NCBI GenBank assembly: GCA_903926465.1
Contig: CAIYJE010000087.1
Coordinates: forward strand, 1-64,000
Reading direction: 5' to 3'
Source: an uncultured Planctomycetales bacterium
Lineage (GTDB): Bacteria > Planctomycetota > Planctomycetia > Isosphaerales > Isosphaeraceae
DNA length: 64,000 nucleotides
A program made the position numbers and the translations under genes. Of the stretch, positions 37,653 through 46,211 are shown one piece after another. Each line of letters opens with the position of its first letter. The first letter of the stretch is position 1. A model generated the notes under the pieces. The model saw nothing but the letters and a program-made list of their open reading frames with translations, did not search any database and was not told the origin of the DNA.

Positions 37653-38171
37653 ATGCTGGCCTTCTTGATTCTGGTGCTTTCGCAAACCGGGACCGTTCTT
37701 GCCCAGGACCCCGCTCCCACCAAAACAGCGACTCTGCGCCTCAGCGCCCCCATAGCATGTCGCAAGATCTCGGGCTTTGAGGACTACGTGGTTCTCGACC
37801 CGCCCGAGCTAACCAAAGACGAGAAACTGCTCGTCTATTGCAAGCCCTCCGGGCACACCTACGTGGAAAAAGACGGCAAGTTCCAGGCCCACCTGGTGCA
37901 AGATCTCGCCGTGCGCCGGAAGGGGAAAAAGAAACCCCTCTGGACCCGAAAGAAGGCCATCGATTTCCAGACCGACAGTGATTATCCACCTCTCAAGCTC
38001 TATCTGGGATCGACGGTCAGCCTGAAGGGGCTGGAACCAGGAGAGTACGAGGTCGATCTGATCGTGACCGATGAACTGCTCGAAGAACCCCCGGTGACCG
38101 CAACCCTGGAGTTCAAAGTGATTGCCTCTCGGCCTGTACCCAGCCCACGGCCCGAGGATTCCAAGCCTTGA
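37653..38171 (+). CDS. Small secreted protein of unknown function
   Basis: A 172-residue protein with a signal peptide (LAFLILVLSQTGTVLAQ) and a mature part of about 150 residues that looks like a beta-sandwich: alternating hydrophobic and polar residues with LEPGEYEVDLIVTDELLEEPP and a polar, proline-rich C-terminus. Two Cys occur (ACRK and YCKP), which could pair. GGAG lies about 10 bases before ATG 37653. No family is recognised. It is convergent with the HlyD gene, with only 1 bp between the stops. Confidence 0.7.
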   Translation: MLAFLILVLSQTGTVLAQDPAPTKTATLRLSAPIACRKISGFEDYVVLDPPELTKDEKLLVYCKPSGHTYVEKDGKFQAHLVQDLAVRRKGKKKPLWTRKKAIDFQTDSDYPPLKLYLGSTVSLKGLEPGEYEVDLIVTDELLEEPPVTATLEFKVIASRPVPSPRPEDSKP

Positions 38172-38172
38172 A

Positions 38173-39387
38173 TCAGCGAGCCGGCTCTGCCCCCGGTTCT
38201 GGCCTGGCAGGAAGCTCGGTCGATTCAAAGCCTGGAGACTTGATCGGAGGCTTTGATGGGGGGGTCAGGCTCTCTTCAAAGGCGGCCTTCAGCTCGGCGG
38301 GCTCCATGGTGCGGGGCATGAGGTCGACCCCCTCTGGCTTGACGGCCTGAATAAAAACGTCCATCACCTGTCCGACGTAAAGCGGCAAGGGCTTGGGCTC
38401 AACCACCTTGAAGATCACCTGAAGCACCCGGGTATCCACTTTTTCGACGTTATCGCCCATCAGATTCTTTTTGGGAACGATGTACGGATCAATTCTCACG
38501 AATTCAAGTGTAAACTTGACGCCCGGCCGTGATCGCAGGATGGCAAACGCCTTGGTGCCTTCCTGGAGGAACGGAACATAGCTCTCATCCACCTCGACCC
38601 GGATGTTCATGACGTCATTCTTGGCCAGAACCACCAGCGGTTCCTTCCAGGCGAGCGCAGCAAATTGACCAGGCAAGATGTTGACCTGCAGGATCTCACC
38701 ATCAGACATCGCCCGGACGGTCAGCCTGTCGAGTTCGGTTTTGACCCGGCTGACCTCGGCTTGCGCCTGCAACACGGCCGCCTGAGCCACCGCGAGGTCT
38801 TGCTCCCAGGTCCCCTTCTTGAGGCGGTCCAGCTCTGTGCGAGCCTTTCTTAACCCGGCCTCAGCCTCTTGGGCCGCATATCGGTCATGGTCATAGTCAC
38901 TGGGCGTACCCACGTTCCGTTCCAGCAGGCTCCTGGACCGTTTCGCCTGAACCTCCGTGGACAGGACCCGAGCTTGCATCTCTTCCACGGCGGCCTCCGC
39001 AGGTGGAACATCCTCGGGGCGTGGAGCGGCTTGCAGCCTGGCCAGGCTGACCTGGGCCGAAAGTAATTGCGCCTCACGCACCTTCAACTCGGCTTTGAGC
39101 TGACGGTCATCAATCTTGAAGAGAGGGTCGCCCGGTTTGACATGCATCCCTTCCTTGTTCAAGACATAAACGTCAGAAATCACCCCAGGCACCTGGGTCC
39201 CAATTGGGGCATTTCGCTGTTGAGACTCCACGGTACCGATTCCTGTGATATGGTCAAATTCGGGCGACTGGGGAGGCGGAATCAGCGGCACGGCCGGAGG
39301 GGCCGTTTTCCTGGCCTCCGAGACCGCGTAAACCGCATAGAGAATTCCCACCAGAGCCAGGACCGGTAGGAGATATCTGTTAAACAT
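38173..39387 (-). CDS. HlyD-type membrane fusion protein (DevB-like)
   Basis: A 404-residue adaptor. Start ATG 39387 is followed by an N-terminal anchor (YLLPVLALVGILYAVYAV). Biotinyl-lipoyl-like halves are visible as GTQVPGVISDVYVLNKEGMH and, after the coiled coil, DGEILQVNILPGQFA. Between them lies a long Ala/Glu/Arg-rich helical hairpin (about residues 100-230). The C-terminal beta-barrel includes VRVEVDESYVPFLQEG-like segments. In the DevBCA type this protein joins the inner-membrane permease and ATPase to an outer-membrane channel. It is the third gene of the exporter operon, 87 bp after the ATPase stop. Confidence 0.9.
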   Translation of the reverse strand: MFNRYLLPVLALVGILYAVYAVSEARKTAPPAVPLIPPPQSPEFDHITGIGTVESQQRNAPIGTQVPGVISDVYVLNKEGMHVKPGDPLFKIDDRQLKAELKVREAQLLSAQVSLARLQAAPRPEDVPPAEAAVEEMQARVLSTEVQAKRSRSLLERNVGTPSDYDHDRYAAQEAEAGLRKARTELDRLKKGTWEQDLAVAQAAVLQAQAEVSRVKTELDRLTVRAMSDGEILQVNILPGQFAALAWKEPLVVLAKNDVMNIRVEVDESYVPFLQEGTKAFAILRSRPGVKFTLEFVRIDPYIVPKKNLMGDNVEKVDTRVLQVIFKVVEPKPLPLYVGQVMDVFIQAVKPEGVDLMPRTMEPAELKAAFEESLTPPSKPPIKSPGFESTELPARPEPGAEPAR

Positions 39388-39474
39388 GAAGGGACTCACA
39401 AAGGTCTAGAATTATTGAAAGTAAGGTCCAGTAACGCCGTCTTCAAAGATTCACGTGGAGGCCATGAGACAAAA

Positions 39475-40287
39475 TCAGGCTCGGGCCGCGGCTTCCCAAA
39501 CATCACCGGCCTCTGGCTCTTGCGCCGATCCGACCTGGGAACGAACCTGGACAATCCTGCCATCGTCCATCCTGGCCATCCGGTCAGCGAAGTGAAAAAC
39601 GCGACTATCGTGAGACACCACCAGGACCGACCGATCGGATTTGACGGCCGCATCTCTCATGAGCCTCATGACGGCCTGGCCAGATTCGTGATCGAGCGCG
39701 GCGGTGGGCTCATCACAGACAATCAGCCGAGGTTCATGGACGAGGGCACGCGCGATGGCCACTCGCTGTTGCTGACCGCCCGAAAGCTGAGATGGCAGAC
39801 TTCCAAGCCGGTTCCCCATCCCCAAACTGGTCAAAACTTCTCGAGCCCGTTCGAGCGCGCGTGGCCTGGGCACTCCAGCAATAATCAGAGGCACCGAGGC
39901 ATTCTCCATGGCCGTCAGGGCAGGCAGCAAATTGTATTGCTGGAACACGAACCCAATATTGTCCATCCGAAAGCGGGTTTTGGCCCCGCCCCGCATGCGG
40001 GCCACATCGGAGCCGAACACTTCAACCACACCCCCTCGGTCGCAATCCAGAATTCCAGCCACCACGGAAAGCAAGGTGGTTTTGCCACAGCCGGAAGGCC
40101 CCACCAGCATGGTCAACTGGCCTCGGTAGATGTCCCAGTCCACTCCTCGCAAGGCCAGAACCGTTTGTTCGCCTGTCCCAAACGTCTTGTTGACATCGCG
40201 AAGGCGAATTGCGACCTCGCCCTCCAACCCAGGCTCGGCCAGCACGCCGGCAACCATCTCTCGTTCGGCCGTTGAAGAATCCAGCAT
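39475..40287 (-). CDS. ABC transporter ATPase (DevA/LolD-like)
   Basis: A 270-residue ATPase with all family motifs: Walker A GPSGCGKTTLL, Q-loop GFVFQQYNLLP, signature LSGGQQQRVAIARAL, Walker B LIVCDEPTAALD and H-loop VVSHDSR. The sequence around NKTFGTGEQTVLALRGV is typical of the MacB/LolD/DevA group that pairs with FtsX-type permeases. About 25 extra residues precede the domain. It follows the permease gene by 12 bp and is followed by the HlyD gene, so the three form one export unit in the inner membrane. Confidence 0.93.
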   Translation of the reverse strand: MLDSSTAEREMVAGVLAEPGLEGEVAIRLRDVNKTFGTGEQTVLALRGVDWDIYRGQLTMLVGPSGCGKTTLLSVVAGILDCDRGGVVEVFGSDVARMRGGAKTRFRMDNIGFVFQQYNLLPALTAMENASVPLIIAGVPRPRALERAREVLTSLGMGNRLGSLPSQLSGGQQQRVAIARALVHEPRLIVCDEPTAALDHESGQAVMRLMRDAAVKSDRSVLVVSHDSRVFHFADRMARMDDGRIVQVRSQVGSAQEPEAGDVWEAAARA

Positions 40288-40299
40288 GCGGTTGCCCTT

Positions 40300-41526
40300 T
40301 TAGCCACGAAATACGATGGCTGGTTCAAGTACCACCACGCGCCGAACGCAGAGAATACTCGCCAGAATACAGATCAAAACGATGGCGGCACCCGTGATTG
40401 GCAAAAGTTGCCAGGGGGTGTAGAAGGCCAGTTCACCCCCCTGGGTCGCCCGGCCAAACCAGGCGGCCGCGCCAACCCCCAGGCCAAAGCCCAGCAACCC
40501 CGTGACGGCCGCCTGGAGCAAGATCATGCCGACAATCCGCATGTTGCTTAGCCCCATGGCCTTCAGAGCGCCAAACTGCTTGAGGTTCTCAAGGGTAAAG
40601 TTGTAAAAGGTTTGCCCGGCAATCGCCGTTCCCACCAAGAAACCAAGCACCACCGTGATTCCGAAGTTGATCGGTATCCCGGTAAATTTCAAGTAGTAAT
40701 TGATGGTCATCCAGACAAACTGTTTGCTGGTTTTCGCCTTCAATCCGGTGGCTTGCTCAATCTTTTGGGCCACCTCCTCCGGACTTTCGTTGGGCTTGGT
40801 CTTTGCTAGAACAAACGTCATCGGTTTCCGTTCCTGAGGAATGAATAACTTGGCCCGTGAGTACGTGGTGTAGACCACCGGAAATGTCTGGAAAGTCCGG
40901 CTCGCTTCGCAAATCCCCACAATTACGGCTCGGCGGTCATTCATCTCCAGTTCACGCCCAAGGAACGATTTCAGGAATTCGGGATCTGTTGACGATTCAC
41001 CCCCCTGACCGGGAAAGAGTTTTCTTAGCCCAACCCGGTCCACGATGATCGCATCAGGCCGCCACAGATCCCGAAAGTCTCCAACCCAGAGTTTTCTAGG
41101 CAGGCCTACCAGCGTTTCATCATCCAACCCCAGCATGACAACCTGTTCGATGATCTCCTGCTGAACCTTGGTCCGTGGTGAAGTTGGTGACTTTGGTCGA
41201 GGCTCAGCCCAGTGCCAGGTCGTAAGCTTGGCCCGCCCCTGACCCTTGTAAAGCGGCACGGCCCACTCAACCCCTTCCACTCCACGCACCCTGTACAGAT
41301 TCGCCTCGATCATCGGCTTGACGTCATCCACAAAGCTCACGTTGGGATCCATCACCCACAGATCCGCGCCGGTGATATCTTCAATCTGGGCGCAGGTTCG
41401 CAACATGAGCCCACAGAAAATTGATCCCTGCTGCGCAATCAACATGGCCGCAAAGGTCAACCCGAGCACAATTCCCAGGAACTTGGCTTTATCGCCCGTC
41501 AACATTCGGAGTGCGATCCAGTTCAT
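40300..41526 (-). CDS. FtsX-type ABC permease (DevC-like)
   Basis: A 408-residue permease with one N-terminal transmembrane helix (FLGIVLGLTFAAMLIAQQG), about 220 extracytoplasmic residues and three C-terminal helices (GITVVLGFLVGTAIAGQTF, MILLQAAVTGLLGFGLG, GAAIVLICILASILCV). The C-terminal part contains NLKQFGALKAMGLSN, the conserved FtsX/MacB-domain element. This is the DevC architecture. The gene starts 2 bp after the TetR stop, so it is co-transcribed with the regulator and autoregulated through the same promoter. Confidence 0.92.
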   Translation of the reverse strand: MNWIALRMLTGDKAKFLGIVLGLTFAAMLIAQQGSIFCGLMLRTCAQIEDITGADLWVMDPNVSFVDDVKPMIEANLYRVRGVEGVEWAVPLYKGQGRAKLTTWHWAEPRPKSPTSPRTKVQQEIIEQVVMLGLDDETLVGLPRKLWVGDFRDLWRPDAIIVDRVGLRKLFPGQGGESSTDPEFLKSFLGRELEMNDRRAVIVGICEASRTFQTFPVVYTTYSRAKLFIPQERKPMTFVLAKTKPNESPEEVAQKIEQATGLKAKTSKQFVWMTINYYLKFTGIPINFGITVVLGFLVGTAIAGQTFYNFTLENLKQFGALKAMGLSNMRIVGMILLQAAVTGLLGFGLGVGAAAWFGRATQGGELAFYTPWQLLPITGAAIVLICILASILCVRRVVVLEPAIVFRG

Positions 41527-41528
41527 GG

Positions 41529-42233
41529 TTAAGCCCCACCCAGGCCAGTTGGCTGATCCATTTGAGAAAGACTCAATACAGGCAAAGCCAATCGGTTTCC
41601 CAACCCCGCAAGTATCAGGTCACAGATATGAGCAGCCAGAAAATCCAGGTCAAGCGCATGAAACGCCGCTTCACCCACTAGATGCGAGGCCAGCGCTCCG
41701 GCCGTCCTGTAAAACAGACACTGGCCAACCACGCTGAAACAAAACGCATTGAGAGACCGATCATCCAGATCTGGGCGGATTGCCAGGATCATCAGCCTCA
41801 GGCAACCAAACCGCGGGCCGATCACCTCCCGCACCAGCGCCGCCGAAGCCCTGGTGGGCCGCATCATCTCCCGCAAGATCAATTCATGTTGCCAGCCGCG
41901 CTGGGCTTGCATTCCAAGAACCTGGCCCAGCATGGAACGTATCCAGACCCTCAACCCCTCACGGGGCGGCATGCCCACCGCCTCTTCGTGCGGCTCGTGC
42001 GGAACCAACATTCGGTGGGCATGGATCACAACTTGTTCGTAGAGAGACTCCTTGTCGCCGAAGTGGTAGTTCACGGCAGCAAGATTCGCTCCCGCTCGAA
42101 GCGCGATCGAACGAATCGTGGCCCCTTCGTACCCAAGTGACGAAAACTCTTCACCGGCCGCCTCCAGAAGACGCGCCCTGGTCGATTCCGCCGGTCCAGC
42201 GTTTGGCTCGATCACCCGATTGCTATCATGCAT
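41529..42233 (-). CDS. TetR-family regulator (CecR/YbiH-like)
   Basis: A 234-residue repressor. The N-terminal HTH domain reads RARLLEAAGEEFSSLGYEGATI, then IALRAGANLAAVNYHFGDKESLYEQV, the canonical TetR recognition-helix pattern. A long C-terminal helical domain, 130 residues, contains AQRGWQHELILREMMRP, typical of the CecR/YbiH (DUF1956) group. In E. coli the CecR regulator controls an HlyD plus ABC exporter, which matches the present order. Start ATG 42233 is embedded in TGCATG. Two promoter-region signals listed below support autoregulation. The effector is unknown. Confidence 0.9.
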   Translation of the reverse strand: MHDSNRVIEPNAGPAESTRARLLEAAGEEFSSLGYEGATIRSIALRAGANLAAVNYHFGDKESLYEQVVIHAHRMLVPHEPHEEAVGMPPREGLRVWIRSMLGQVLGMQAQRGWQHELILREMMRPTRASAALVREVIGPRFGCLRLMILAIRPDLDDRSLNAFCFSVVGQCLFYRTAGALASHLVGEAAFHALDLDFLAAHICDLILAGLGNRLALPVLSLSQMDQPTGLGGA

Positions 42234-42235
42234 GT

Positions 42236-42257
42236 GTTTGATACTACCGTTTCAAAC
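42236..42257. promoter_or_regulatory. Candidate TetR operator
   Basis: GTTTGA (42236-42241) and TCAAAC (42252-42257) form an exact 6-bp inverted repeat separated by 10 bp. It sits immediately upstream of the tetR start and downstream of the predicted transcription start. That position suits autorepression. Confidence 0.45.
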
Positions 42258-42270
42258 AGGCGTTTTAATT

Positions 42271-42298
42271 AGTATAAGCATCGGCCGGCCTGGGTCAA
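42271..42298 (-). promoter_or_regulatory. Sigma70-type promoter of the tetR-devCAB operon
   Basis: On the minus strand TTGACC (42298-42293, five of six) and TATACT (42276-42271, five of six) are separated by 16 bp. Predicted transcription start near 42264, about 30 bp before the tetR ATG. Confidence 0.65.
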
Positions 42299-42394
42299 TG
42301 AAAGATTTTGGCGGTGTCGGTTCTGGCGGCGCTGCCGCTTCCAGGCTGCGTCGAGTACCATACCTGAGGACGCTTGAGGGGAAGGGGGCTTGTC

Positions 42395-43402
42395 TTGCAC
42401 GCTTTGGAATTTCTGAAAAAGTCAGACTCGGTCGGCACCATTGGGGTTTGCGTAATTGTGGGCGAGGAACCGTTCCTGCGCGCTGAGGTGTTGCGAGAAC
42501 TGGTGATCAAAACCCTGGGAACTGCGGCCGACCTTTCTGTTGCCAGTCGATTTCAGGGAGATTCGGCGTCGCTGGCCGAGGTACTCGATGAGTTACGAAC
42601 CGTGCCTCTCTTTGAGAAGAAACGGATCGTTCTGATTGACGGGGCAGATCCGTTTGTCACGGCCCACCGGAAAGAGCTGGAAGCCTACGTAGAGAAACCG
42701 GCCGCCAGTGGGTTACTGGTTTTGCTGAGCAAGATCTGGCCAAGCAATACAAAACTCGCCAAGGCCATTGAGGCGTCCGGCCTGACCATTGACACCAAAT
42801 CACCAAAAGAGCCTGAACTTGCGACCTGGCTGGTCAGTTGGTCCAAGTCCAGAGGCAATGCCAAGCTCGACAAAGACGCTGCGCTTCTGCTGCTCGAACT
42901 CGTAGGCCCGGAGATCGGGCTCCTCGCCTCCGAGATCGAGAAACTGGCGGTTTATGTCGGCCCCAGCGCCCATATCCAAAGATCGCACGTGGCCACCATG
43001 GTCGGTACCGGCCGGGTTGAGAACGTCTGGCAAATTTTGAATGCTGCCACAACCGGGAAAACCCGTGAGGCACTCACGGAAATGGACCGGTTGCTGGCCT
43101 CAGGTGAACACCCGGTCGGTTTGCTGGCGGCCATGACCGCCTCGCTTCGCAAAGTTCACCATGCCGGCGCACTCAGGCTTCAGCGTTGGGAACCCACAGC
43201 CGCCTGCCGAGAGGCTGGAATTCCTCCGTTCGCCGTGGAAATGACGATGAAGCAACACACGCACCTCGGGCCCAGCCGGGTGGCTGGCCTCCCGCAACAA
43301 CTCCTGGCGGCCGACCTTGACCTTAAAGGAAATTCGCCACTGCCAGCGCGGGTCATCATCGAACGGCTGATCGTTGAACTTTCCTTGCCTCGCCGCGATT
43401 GA
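42395..43402 (+). CDS. holA: DNA polymerase III delta subunit
   Basis: A 335-residue clamp-loader subunit. TTG 42395 is chosen because GAGGGGAAGGGGG lies just upstream and the N-terminus then reads MHALEFLKKSD, aligned to the usual HolA start. The family signature VIVGEEPFLRAEVLREL follows, then RTVPLFEKKRIVLIDGAD. The C-terminal part has a polar helical domain with GRVENVWQILNAATTGKTRE and GEHPVGLLAAMTASLRKVHHA. The protein opens the sliding clamp during replication and contains no intact Walker motif, as expected for delta. Transcribed divergently from the tetR operon; the next small gene follows one base later. Confidence 0.9.
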   Translation: MHALEFLKKSDSVGTIGVCVIVGEEPFLRAEVLRELVIKTLGTAADLSVASRFQGDSASLAEVLDELRTVPLFEKKRIVLIDGADPFVTAHRKELEAYVEKPAASGLLVLLSKIWPSNTKLAKAIEASGLTIDTKSPKEPELATWLVSWSKSRGNAKLDKDAALLLLELVGPEIGLLASEIEKLAVYVGPSAHIQRSHVATMVGTGRVENVWQILNAATTGKTREALTEMDRLLASGEHPVGLLAAMTASLRKVHHAGALRLQRWEPTAACREAGIPPFAVEMTMKQHTHLGPSRVAGLPQQLLAADLDLKGNSPLPARVIIERLIVELSLPRRD

Positions 43403-43403
43403 A

Positions 43404-43703
43404 ATGAACGCCATGGAGCGTTTCCTGAATTCCGCCCCAAGCAACCGATCCACCATGCCAAACCCGCCACAGATCCCCGAGACCACAAACATTCGACACT
43501 GCGTCTCCAAGATCCGAGAGATCGTCGAGCAGGGCCAGGATGACCGGCGGTCCATTCTTCAGCTTGGCTATAACCTGGGCCGCCTGAGCGAACTGACCGG
43601 CCTGGGTCGGGGTCCGTTTTGGGACACCTGGAAAGAGGCCGTCACGTCCTGGGATTTACAGCAGTTGAAGAACCTGGCCAGGAATCTCGCACCTTGGTCA
43701 TGA
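43404..43703 (+). CDS. Small hypothetical protein downstream of holA
   Basis: A 99-residue hydrophilic protein starting at ATG 43404, one base after the holA stop; ATG 43413 is an alternative start. It has a helical core with ETTNIRHCVSKIREIVEQGQ and SILQLGYNLGRLSELTGLG and no membrane segment. The tight spacing to holA suggests translational coupling. No function recognised. Confidence 0.65.
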   Translation: MNAMERFLNSAPSNRSTMPNPPQIPETTNIRHCVSKIREIVEQGQDDRRSILQLGYNLGRLSELTGLGRGPFWDTWKEAVTSWDLQQLKNLARNLAPWS

Positions 43704-43780
43704 ACTCACAATCCGGTAACACATCAGACGATCGCCCAGCAAACGGCAATCGGATTCGTTCCGTTTTGTTCACTTTCGGT

Positions 43781-43810
43781 TTGACTTGAGCGGTTCTTGC
43801 CATCTATGAT
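43781..43810 (+). promoter_or_regulatory. Sigma70-type promoter before the BON-domain gene
   Basis: TTGACT (43781-43786, five of six) and TATGAT (43805-43810, five of six) with an 18-bp spacer. Predicted start near 43817, leaving a leader of about 135 bases before ATG 43953. Confidence 0.55.
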
Positions 43811-43952
43811 TCCCTTGTAGCTGACTCACAGCGCTTTTCGCTTGCATGTTGCCTGGGATGAATGTCACGATAAGGTCGGCGCTACGCAGCGATTTGAGTT
43901 TCTGGATGAAACCATCGTTGTTGAGCCTGGGCGATCCAGGAGGGCCAATACC

Positions 43953-44177
43953 ATGATGATGCACAACACGGAAACATGTGCTCTGGTTGACACGGTTGCG
44001 CACCGAATTCGGGAGCGGACCTACGGGCGGATCCGGGATCTTGCCGTTGAAGTGTATCAGGGAAAAGTGATCGTCCGGGGCTCGGTTCCCTCGCATCATA
44101 TGCGTCAACTCGCACTTCAGGGTGCCTTGGAACTGGTGCACTCTGGGAACTGCGAACCGATGATCACCGTGAGCTAA
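43953..44177 (+). CDS. BON-domain protein
   Basis: A 74-residue protein consisting almost entirely of one BON-type domain: RIRERTYGRIRDLAVEVYQG and KVIVRGSVPSHHMRQLALQGA, ending in helix LELVHSG. Start ATG 43953 is supported by AGGAGG nine bases upstream; a longer frame from 43842 is possible but lacks such a site. BON domains bind phospholipid or other envelope partners. No signal peptide, so cytoplasmic or membrane-proximal. A terminator lies about 45 bp downstream. Confidence 0.8.
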   Translation: MMMHNTETCALVDTVAHRIRERTYGRIRDLAVEVYQGKVIVRGSVPSHHMRQLALQGALELVHSGNCEPMITVS

Positions 44178-44219
44178 TCACGGTACGCGTGGCCACTACC
44201 AATCCAAGCTTCGAAAAAA

Positions 44220-44268
44220 AACTCCCCCGGCCCGCCAGGCGAATGAGCTTGAGCAGGCCGGGGGTTTT
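44220..44268 (+). terminator. Terminator of the BON-domain gene
   Basis: The arms CCCCCGGCC (44224-44232) and GGCCGGGGG (44256-44264) are perfectly complementary over 9 bp with a loop of about 23 bases, then TTTT. Upstream A-run (44214-44221) gives it a U-tract in the opposite direction too. Confidence 0.65.
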
Positions 44269-44368
44269 CGGCATAGTCATCGCAAATATCGCCGCCTAGC
44301 CGGACTTGCTTGCCGATGGGAAGCAGGTCGACCTTCCCGTTTCCTCAATCTCCAGGCAGACTCATCCG

Positions 44369-45877
44369 ATGGCCCAGATCCCGCTGATGCGTCAACTCCT
44401 GTTGCTGGTACCAATCGCGGCCCTGGTCTGCGTCTCGCCCGATCTAGCTGTCGCCCAGTCAGATCAACCCGTAAGAGAAGCCTGGGACGCAATCTACGTG
44501 GGAGATACGAAGGTCGGCAGCATGCACCTTTGGATCAAGCCGGTCAAAGATTCCCGAGGCCGGGAGTTGATGAACGTCCGGGTAGACTATGACATCAGCT
44601 TCCAGCGCGGCAAAGACACCGCCCAGATCAAGCTCCTCTACGGCACCATTGAAACACCAGAAGGTCAGGTGCTCCGCCTGGACACCCGAACCCAGGCATC
44701 TGGCGAAGATATCAGGACCTACGGCGACGTTAGCAACGCCGCCATGAAGCTAATTCTTGAAGTGGGTGGTCAGAAGCGTCAGATTGAAATTCCCTGGGGT
44801 GAGGATGTCCGTGGCCCCTACGGCAGTGAAATGAGCCTGGCCCGCGAACCACTGAAACCTGGCGAATCACGCAGCGTGAGAACCTATATCCCCGACCTGA
44901 ACAAGGTCTGCCTCACCACCCTGAAGGCCCTTGAATTCGAAAATGTGCCACTTGGGCCTCAGGCGGAAAAGCACAATCTGCTCCGTGTCCAGTCAACCGT
45001 GGCCGACCAAGACGGCAAGGAGATCCCCTCTCTTGAGTCCACGCTTTGGGTAGACGGCACCGGGCAGATCATGAAGAGCTTCTCCAAGTTGCTTGGCGGA
45101 ATGTGGACCTACCGCACCACCAAGGCGGGTGCCATGGCACGCAACGCCGGCAAATTCAAGCTACTCGAAGCCTCGATCATTCGGACCCCGCAACCAATGA
45201 CCGGTTCGGAAAAGTTCCGACAAGTGGCCTATCGACTCACAGGCGTTGAAGCCCAGCGACTGTTCCCCGCCGACCAGCGTCAGACCTTCACCGCGAACCC
45301 GAACGGGGAACCACTCCTGCTGGTGAAGACCGAATCTCCAGAAGCAGGGGCACCCAGCACCGTGCTGCCTGGTAAAGAGTATTTTGAGCCCAATCCGCTG
45401 ATCAACAGCGCGGACCCTCAGGTGATCAAGCACACCAGGGCGGCCGTTGGCCAGATCACCGATCCCTGGAAGAAGGCCGTGGCTATCCAGGACTGGGTGT
45501 TTCACAACATGAAGCGCAAGAATTTTTCGACGGCATTCGCTCCCGCCGACGAGGTGGCTCGCCAGCTCAGCGGAGACTGCACCGAACACGGCGTTCTGAC
45601 AGCCGCCATGTGCCGGGCCGCCGGTATCCCCGCGCGTTGCGTTGTGGGACTGGTTTACGCAGGCAGCCTGGGCGGCTTTGGCCCACATATGTGGAACGAA
45701 GTCTTTGTGAACCAGCGATGGGTTGCCATCGACGCAACCTTCAACCAGTTCGAAGTCGATGCCACACACCTCAAACTCAATGACACCAGCCTTGATGGCG
45801 TGGCTCCATTCGAATCATTTCTGCCCGTGCTGGAAGTGCTAGACTCTCTCAAAATCGAGCCGGTGGAGGTCCGCTGA
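44369..45877 (+). CDS. Secreted transglutaminase-like protein
   Basis: A 502-residue protein with a signal peptide (MRQLLLLVPIAALVCVSPDLAVAQ) and a beta-rich N-terminal half starting about residue 30. The C-terminal transglutaminase-like domain has the papain-type triad: Cys in LSGDCTEHGVLTAAMCRAAG (about residue 402), His in GFGPHMWNEVFVNQRW and Asp in VAIDATFNQFEVD. Start ATG 44369 is preferred because it begins the signal peptide; a TTG 21 codons upstream also fits the frame. The exact reaction is unknown: this family includes peptidases and cross-linking enzymes. It would act in the periplasm. A hopanoid operon follows with about 330 bp between. Confidence 0.85.
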   Translation: MAQIPLMRQLLLLVPIAALVCVSPDLAVAQSDQPVREAWDAIYVGDTKVGSMHLWIKPVKDSRGRELMNVRVDYDISFQRGKDTAQIKLLYGTIETPEGQVLRLDTRTQASGEDIRTYGDVSNAAMKLILEVGGQKRQIEIPWGEDVRGPYGSEMSLAREPLKPGESRSVRTYIPDLNKVCLTTLKALEFENVPLGPQAEKHNLLRVQSTVADQDGKEIPSLESTLWVDGTGQIMKSFSKLLGGMWTYRTTKAGAMARNAGKFKLLEASIIRTPQPMTGSEKFRQVAYRLTGVEAQRLFPADQRQTFTANPNGEPLLLVKTESPEAGAPSTVLPGKEYFEPNPLINSADPQVIKHTRAAVGQITDPWKKAVAIQDWVFHNMKRKNFSTAFAPADEVARQLSGDCTEHGVLTAAMCRAAGIPARCVVGLVYAGSLGGFGPHMWNEVFVNQRWVAIDATFNQFEVDATHLKLNDTSLDGVAPFESFLPVLEVLDSLKIEPVEVR

Positions 45878-45932
45878 GCTCTTCAGCCCCGCAAAGTTCG
45901 CCCGTTTTGCCTACACCAATGCGTGGAACCCA

Positions 45933-45949
45933 TGATTTCTAGGAAATCA
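45933..45949. promoter_or_regulatory. 17-bp palindrome before the hopanoid operon
   Basis: TGATTTC-TAG-GAAATCA is an exact inverted repeat with 7-base arms. It lies 13 bp upstream of a candidate -35 box (45962). The placement suits an activator or repressor site. Confidence 0.4.
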
Positions 45950-45961
45950 AAGAGTGAGTTC

Positions 45962-45990
45962 TTGAGCCAAGGTCAATGTCTCTTTAGACT
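45962..45990 (+). promoter_or_regulatory. Candidate promoter of the hopanoid operon
   Basis: TTGAGC (45962-45967, four of six) and TAGACT (45985-45990, four of six) with a 17-bp spacer. Leaves a leader of 110 or 220 bases depending on which ATG of shc is used. The boxes are only moderate matches. Confidence 0.4.
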
Positions 45991-46211
45991 GTGGCATGCG
46001 CTGTGCAATTGCGGCTGAGCCACTCGCCCGCTTGCTACAGCCTTCCAAGAGCGTGTTTCGCTTCACCCGGCACTGAATTGGTCTTGCTGAAACGTTCAAG
46101 ATGAACATAGGATACGACCTAATTCGGAACCGAGACGCCGAACTCGCGTCGCTCCCCGATACGTGCTCAGATCAGTCGAGTTCACGCCTCAAGGAGGAGG
46201 ATTCCGAGCAC

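Noticed and set aside
39415-40275. 286-residue plus-strand frame
   Set aside because: It lies opposite the ABC ATPase, whose Walker and signature motifs are complete. The frame has no known motif.
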